DNA of 64,000 bases from positions 248,001 through 312,000 of the forward strand of contig NZ_VXCA01000027.1 in NCBI RefSeq assembly GCF_011369485.1, written 5' to 3'. The stretch comes from Pseudomonas atagonensis. Lineage in GTDB: Bacteria > Pseudomonadota > Gammaproteobacteria > Pseudomonadales > Pseudomonadaceae. This document shows, in pieces, positions 60,114 to 64,000 of the stretch (its first letter is position 1; every line of letters begins with the position of its first letter). The notes below the pieces were generated by a model, which had not been told where the DNA came from, did not search any database, and was given only the letters and a program-made list of their open reading frames with translations. Position numbers and translations under genes: made by a program.

Positions 60114-60387
60114 GTGGCTGAAAACCGCGTTAAAGAATCTCGATGATGAGGCCGCCTACATCGCGATAGAAAATCCGAAGGCCGCCACGGATTTTGTTCA
60201 AGCCGTTTTTTCCAATATCGATCATCTGGCCCGGTTTCCGGCGTCTGGACGTGAAGGACGTTTGGCCGGGACTCGGGAATGGGTCATGCCTGACCGTCCG
60301 TATTTGATTCCGTATCGTGTTCGTCAGAATCGCTTGCAGGTTTTACGCATATTCCACACTCGCCGGCTCCCACCTAATACCTGGTAG
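60103..60387 (+). CDS. RelE/ParE-family toxin
   Basis: 94 residues from the ATG at 60103 (MRVEWLKTALKNLDDEAAYIA); an ATG two codons earlier is also in frame. ParE/RelE fold: basic N-terminal helix pair, FVQAVFSNIDHLARFPASGREGRLAGTREWV with the usual arginines, and C-terminal PYLIPYRVRQNRLQVLRIFHTRR. The ParE subgroup targets gyrase and the RelE subgroup mRNA; the sequence is closer to ParE in length and wording. Translationally coupled to the antitoxin. Confidence 0.9.
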   Translation: MRVEWLKTALKNLDDEAAYIAIENPKAATDFVQAVFSNIDHLARFPASGREGRLAGTREWVMPDRPYLIPYRVRQNRLQVLRIFHTRRLPPNTW

Positions 60388-60392
60388 AAGAC

Positions 60393-61307
60393 TCAGGTGA
60401 CTGCCTCACCTCTTCCAATCCCCTCCTCAATCTTGCGATTCAACCAGTTCAACGCCTGATCCCCTCCCCGGCGCTTGTGCCATGCCAGCACAAACGTGAA
60501 CGGCGGGATCTCGAACGGTGGCGGCACCACAATCAAGTGGCGCTGTTGAAGGTCCTGCACACTGCGCGAAGACACCGTAAGAATCAGATCAGTGCCGCTG
60601 ATGAAATTCGGCGCGACGTTCCAGTGCGGCAGGCTGATGGCGACGCGGCGACGTTCACGCAGGGAGGTCAGCGCGCGCTCGATTTCCGGCGTACCGCTGC
60701 CGCGCATTTCCAGCAGAACATGCGGCCGTGACAAATAGGTCGGCAAATCGAGAACACCATTGGCGGGCAAACTCTGCCGATCCAGCAGGCAGACGTAGCG
60801 CTCCTCGAACATCAACGTGCTGCGCAGTTCGTTGGGCATTTCCGGAAAGACACCGGCGGCCAGATCCATATCGCCATTAAGCACGCTCTCCAGCATCCCT
60901 TCACGACTGGCATGACTGATTTGCAGGTCGATGCCCGGCGCTTCACGACGCAAGGTGCGGATCAATCCTGGAAGAATAATCGCGGCCCCATAATCCGACA
61001 TGGCCAGACGAAACGTCCGACGGGCAATGGCCGGATCGAAGGTGTTCGGCACCAGCAGCGATTGCACCTGGGCCAGCGCTTCGGCCAGTGGTGCGATGAG
61101 TTCCAGCGCCCGCGCCGTAGGCACCAGGCTTGAGCCTGCACGTACCAGCAGCGGGTCGCCGAGCAGGTCACGCAATCGTGCCAGCGCATGGCTCACCGCC
61201 GGTTGGCTCAGGTGCAAACGCTCCGCCGCGCGGGTGACGTGCTGTTCGCTGAGCAAGGCGTCGAGGATGACCAACAGATTGAGATCGATACGGCGCAAAT
61301 CATTCAT
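60393..61307 (-). CDS. LysR-family transcriptional regulator
   Basis: 304 residues from the ATG at 61307 (MNDLRRIDLNLLVIL); an ATG three codons upstream (61316) is possible. HTH: DALLSEQHVTRAAERLHLSQPAVSHALARLRDLLGD. Effector domain from ~95 onwards. It is divergent from the DUF606 permease gene (87-base gap), the classical layout for a LysR and its target, so it probably regulates that transporter. It ends six bases after the toxin gene on the other strand. Confidence 0.93.
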   Translation of the reverse strand: MNDLRRIDLNLLVILDALLSEQHVTRAAERLHLSQPAVSHALARLRDLLGDPLLVRAGSSLVPTARALELIAPLAEALAQVQSLLVPNTFDPAIARRTFRLAMSDYGAAIILPGLIRTLRREAPGIDLQISHASREGMLESVLNGDMDLAAGVFPEMPNELRSTLMFEERYVCLLDRQSLPANGVLDLPTYLSRPHVLLEMRGSGTPEIERALTSLRERRRVAISLPHWNVAPNFISGTDLILTVSSRSVQDLQQRHLIVVPPPFEIPPFTFVLAWHKRRGGDQALNWLNRKIEEGIGRGEAVT

Positions 61308-61393
61308 CTGGTGCATGTTTCGGATGACAAAACGGAATTTAAATCTGCGCGACGAATAGCCTAGAGTCCAGCAAAACCTGTTGGAGAATGACC

Positions 61394-61882
61394 ATGAGTA
61401 CGTTGCAGTGGGCCGGATTGCTGATGTTGGCCGCATTTGCCGGCGCGGTCGTGCCGTTTCAGAGCGCGATCAACAGCAATCTGGCTCGAGGTTTGGGGCA
61501 TCCATTGTGGGCAACGCTGGCCTCTTTGCTGGTCAGTGTTCTGGTGCTGCTGCCGGTGATTCTGGCGCTGCGCTTGCCGCTGCCTTCACTGGCATTCATC
61601 GGCAAGGCGCCGTTGTGGATGTGGACGGGCGGCGCGTTCGGGGTGTGTTTTGTGGCGCTGGCGGTGGTGCTTTTGCCCAGGCTTGGCGCTTCCGGTTTTG
61701 TTGCATTGGCGCTCGCCGGGCAGGTGCTGGCGTCGATGGTACTTGATCACTTCGGGCTGTTCGGCCTGGTTACCAAACAACTGACGTTACCGCGTGTATT
61801 CGGCGCGTTACTGCTGATCGCCGGCGTAGCGCTGATTCAGTTCGGTGGCGCCTTTAACCGGAATCTGGTTTCGGCGGGGTAA
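61394..61882 (+). CDS. DMT-superfamily transporter of the DUF606/YdcZ type
   Basis: 162 residues from the ATG at 61394, seven bases after GGAG; an ATG at 61388 is too near the ribosome site. About five membrane helices, with AGAVVPFQSAINSNLARGLGHPLWATLASLLVS, the DUF606 signature. Proteins of this kind are short members of the drug/metabolite transporter group, often found as tandem half-size pairs; here it is single. Substrate unknown. Confidence 0.88.
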   Translation: MSTLQWAGLLMLAAFAGAVVPFQSAINSNLARGLGHPLWATLASLLVSVLVLLPVILALRLPLPSLAFIGKAPLWMWTGGAFGVCFVALAVVLLPRLGASGFVALALAGQVLASMVLDHFGLFGLVTKQLTLPRVFGALLLIAGVALIQFGGAFNRNLVSAG

Positions 61883-62049
61883 GACGTCAGCGCAAACCGA
61901 CAACACCGCCGGTAACGCCCTACAACTGAATATCCAAAACCGCTCAATATTGCAGGACGTGTCTGATTCAAGCCTGACGCCGTGCCCCGTAGAGTCTCGT
62001 AACAAACGTTGCAACACCCCACGGATCGCTACGCTAAAGGGACGAACTG

Positions 62050-63285
62050 ATGAATCTGACACAACCTGCACCCAACATTTACTCCAATTACCGCAAAGTC
62101 ATCACGCTGGCCAACGGCGATTGGGATATCGCCGAACAGGGAAAAATCGCCGGCCTCAACGTTGAAATCAAAGGCACCAATCACCTGCTCGATCAGTACG
62201 GTCGTGACTTCCATCATTTCTGCACCACCTCCTATCTTGGGCTGGATCATCATCCCGCATTGCTCGAAGGCGCCATCGCCGCGCTGCTGGACACTGGCAC
62301 CTTGCGCATTGCCAACTCAAAGAACCGCTGCAAACTGGCGCTGCTGGAGCAATACGAGGCGGAGCTGTCGCAGCTGTTTGAGGCTGTTTGTGTCAGCACC
62401 CTGTCCTGCAGCGCCGCGAGCGCCGGCATCCTGCCGTTGCTGGCCAGCGGCGTGTTGACCGAGAATCGGCCGCCGGTGATGGTGTTCGACCGTCAGGCGC
62501 ATTACTCGATGAATCACCTGAAAGCGGCCTGCGCCGATGAAACCCGCGTGCTGACCTGCCCGCACAACGACATGGATTTTCTAGAAAAGGCGTGCCAGCA
62601 ATTCGGGCGGGTGGCGTACATCGCCGACAGCGCCTACAGCATGGGGGGCGTGGCGAACATGGAAAGCCTGTTGTTCCTGCAGGATCGCTACGGGCTGTTT
62701 CTCTATCTGGATGATTCCCACGCGTTATCCGCCGTCGGTCATCACGGCGCAGGGCTAGTGCGGCCGCGGCTCACTGCACTGGGTGACGACTGCCTGATTG
62801 TCGCGTCGCTGGCCAAGGCTTTCGGCGCGAGCGGTGGTCTGGTGATGCTCGGCAACGAGCGGCAAAAGAAAATCATCCAGCGCTACGGCGGCCCCAGCAA
62901 TTGGTCGCAAAGCCTCAATTGCGCGGCAATCGGTGCCGGCAGAGCATCGATCCGCCTGCATCAAAGCGTGGAACTTTCAGCGCTGCAGGACAGGCTTCAG
63001 GCTAATATCCGCCTCTTCGACAGCCTGATCGGCACCGAGCAATGCCACAGCAACATGGCGATTCGACTGATCAAATGCGGTCGGGCGGAGGTCGCCAACC
63101 GTGTCGCCAGCGCATTGTCCGAACAGGGCTTTTTCACCGGTGCCGTGTTTTTTCCCGTCGTTGCACAAGGCAACGCCGCCATTCGCATCACCCTGCGCGC
63201 CGACATGGATGCGCCGTTGATCCAGCGTTTCTGCGAGGTGATCACCGAGTTGCTGCGCACGCATCGCTGCGACCTCGACGACTGA
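62050..63285 (+). CDS. PLP-dependent alpha-oxoamine synthase-like enzyme
   Basis: A 411-residue fold-type I PLP enzyme of the KBL/BioF/CqsA group. TTSYLGLDHHPALLEGA near residue 60, DDSHALSAVGHHGAG near 225 (Asp and His for PLP) and SLAKAFGASGG near 258 with the Schiff-base Lys. The G-SR motif of ordinary BioF is altered. It should condense an amino acid with an acyl thioester, releasing CO2, but the substrates are unknown. It is not in a biotin or threonine locus. The gene is followed 15 bases later by an exporter, which suggests a secreted small product. Confidence 0.82.
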   Translation: MNLTQPAPNIYSNYRKVITLANGDWDIAEQGKIAGLNVEIKGTNHLLDQYGRDFHHFCTTSYLGLDHHPALLEGAIAALLDTGTLRIANSKNRCKLALLEQYEAELSQLFEAVCVSTLSCSAASAGILPLLASGVLTENRPPVMVFDRQAHYSMNHLKAACADETRVLTCPHNDMDFLEKACQQFGRVAYIADSAYSMGGVANMESLLFLQDRYGLFLYLDDSHALSAVGHHGAGLVRPRLTALGDDCLIVASLAKAFGASGGLVMLGNERQKKIIQRYGGPSNWSQSLNCAAIGAGRASIRLHQSVELSALQDRLQANIRLFDSLIGTEQCHSNMAIRLIKCGRAEVANRVASALSEQGFFTGAVFFPVVAQGNAAIRITLRADMDAPLIQRFCEVITELLRTHRCDLDD

Positions 63286-63300
63286 TAACAAGGACGATTG

Positions 63301-64000
63301 ATGAACCCCGGCATCACCCTCCTCGTCACCTGTGGCACGGTATTTCTCGCGCAGTTGGGCATGAGCATTTACTTGCCGGCGTTGCCACAGATTGCCGACG
63401 ACTTGCACACGGAATCGGCGCAGGTGTCCTGGGGTCTGTCGCTCTACCTGATCGGCATGGCATTGCCGATGTTGTTCTGGGGCAGTCTGGCCCAGCGAAT
63501 CGGACGCAAACCAGTATTGCTCGCCACGCTGGGCATTTATGGACTGGCGAACCTGGCGCTGTCGCTGGGTACGACACTGGAAGCCTTTTTGCTGCTGCGA
63601 CTGGTGCAAGGCATCGGCGCCAGCGGGATTTCGGTGATGGCGCGGGTGCTGATTCGCGACAGCTTTCGCGGCGATCTGCTGGCGAAAACCTTGTCGTGGA
63701 TTTCAATCTCATTCGTGGTCGCACTGGGCATCGGCCAGTATTTAGGGTCGTTGATTCAAGTGGCACTGGGCTGGCAGGCGATCTTCTATCTGCTTGGCGC
63801 GAGCTGCCTGTTGATGGCGCTGATCGTGTCGCGCCTGCGTTTCCCGGTGCTCGGTGAAGCGCCGGCAACGGTCTCATCGTGGTCGGCCTATCGAGTCATT
63901 CTGTGCCATCGGGCCTTTCTGTTGCCAGCACTGGCCGGTGGCCTGGGATATGGCGTGATCATCGCCTTCAACACCGCAGCGCCGCTGATTCTGCAAGGGC
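63301..64000 (+). CDS. MFS exporter of the Bcr/CflA type, N-terminal part
   Basis: The gene starts at an ATG at 63301 with AAGGACG upstream and runs off the window at 64000, so 233 residues are visible. About seven membrane helices. Motif A of drug-proton antiporters is GSLAQRIGRKPVLL near residue 63; LVQGIGASGISVMARVLIRD near 103 matches motif C/D of the Bcr/CflA group. It is coupled to the oxoamine-synthase-like gene and may export its product. Confidence 0.88.
   Translation, partial: MNPGITLLVTCGTVFLAQLGMSIYLPALPQIADDLHTESAQVSWGLSLYLIGMALPMLFWGSLAQRIGRKPVLLATLGIYGLANLALSLGTTLEAFLLLRLVQGIGASGISVMARVLIRDSFRGDLLAKTLSWISISFVVALGIGQYLGSLIQVALGWQAIFYLLGASCLLMALIVSRLRFPVLGEAPATVSSWSAYRVILCHRAFLLPALAGGLGYGVIIAFNTAAPLILQG

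Noticed and set aside
1..64000. CRISPR array, prophage or insertion sequence
   Set aside because: The only repeats seen are REP-type palindromes and short promoter repeats; no spacer pattern, transposase, integrase or phage structural gene was found.

Overview
The window is a chromosomal stretch from a Pseudomonas of the fluorescens group. The evidence is the GC-rich coding, the order algU-mucA-mucB-mucD next to nadB-ygfX-sdhE-ygfZ, purC next to bamC-dapA-gcvR-bcp, a clear PhaG, and many copies of the Pseudomonas REP palindromes (core GCGGGCTTGCTCGCGA). No rRNA, CRISPR array, prophage or insertion sequence was seen. Both ends cut through MFS transporter genes.

Layout. 1-3.2 kb: end of a CynX/NimT-type transporter, two LysR regulators and an orphan CHMI-type isomerase. 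3.2-7.4 kb: minus-strand operon of a GT2 glycosyltransferase, a methyltransferase, a GtrA flippase and a large DUF6311-like membrane protein, which looks like a surface-glycan modification cassette. 7.7-16.1 kb: YegP-like protein, tRNA-Ser, purC, MBL hydrolase, bamC, dapA, gcvR, bcp, AI-2E family permease, tusA-like gene, bepA-like protease. 16.2-20.3 kb: envelope-stress operon algU-mucA-mucB-mucD with two sigma-E-type promoter matches. 20.6-24.8 kb: nadB, ygfX, sdhE, ygfZ, HDOD gene. 24.9-32.5 kb: TctE/TctD-like two-component system divergent from an OprD porin, tctCBA and an AbrB-family membrane protein. 32.7-35.5 kb: ung, an enoyl-CoA hydratase-family gene and two Tyr-rich lipoproteins.

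35.8-45.8 kb is the most notable part: a guanidine-utilisation operon. It starts with a guanidine-I (ykkC) riboswitch, then an ABC importer, the two DUF1989 carboxyguanidine deiminase subunits, a second riboswitch of the guanidine-II (mini-ykkC) class, the biotin-dependent carboxylase usually annotated as urea carboxylase, and allophanate hydrolase. The carboxylase gene carries an in-frame REP doublet in an interdomain linker.

46-64 kb is a mixed accessory region: two diguanylate cyclases, rsuA-like pseudouridine synthase, phaG, tRNA-Gly, a 2OG-Fe(II) oxygenase, hicAB, methyltransferases including tam, two tandem PixA/AidA inclusion-body-family proteins, small stress proteins, LysE exporter, fosA, a RHH/ParE-type toxin-antitoxin pair, a LysR divergent from a DUF606 permease, and an alpha-oxoamine synthase followed by a Bcr/CflA-type exporter cut by the window edge.

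Protein functions come from motif and family recognition by eye. No database search or folding program was run.
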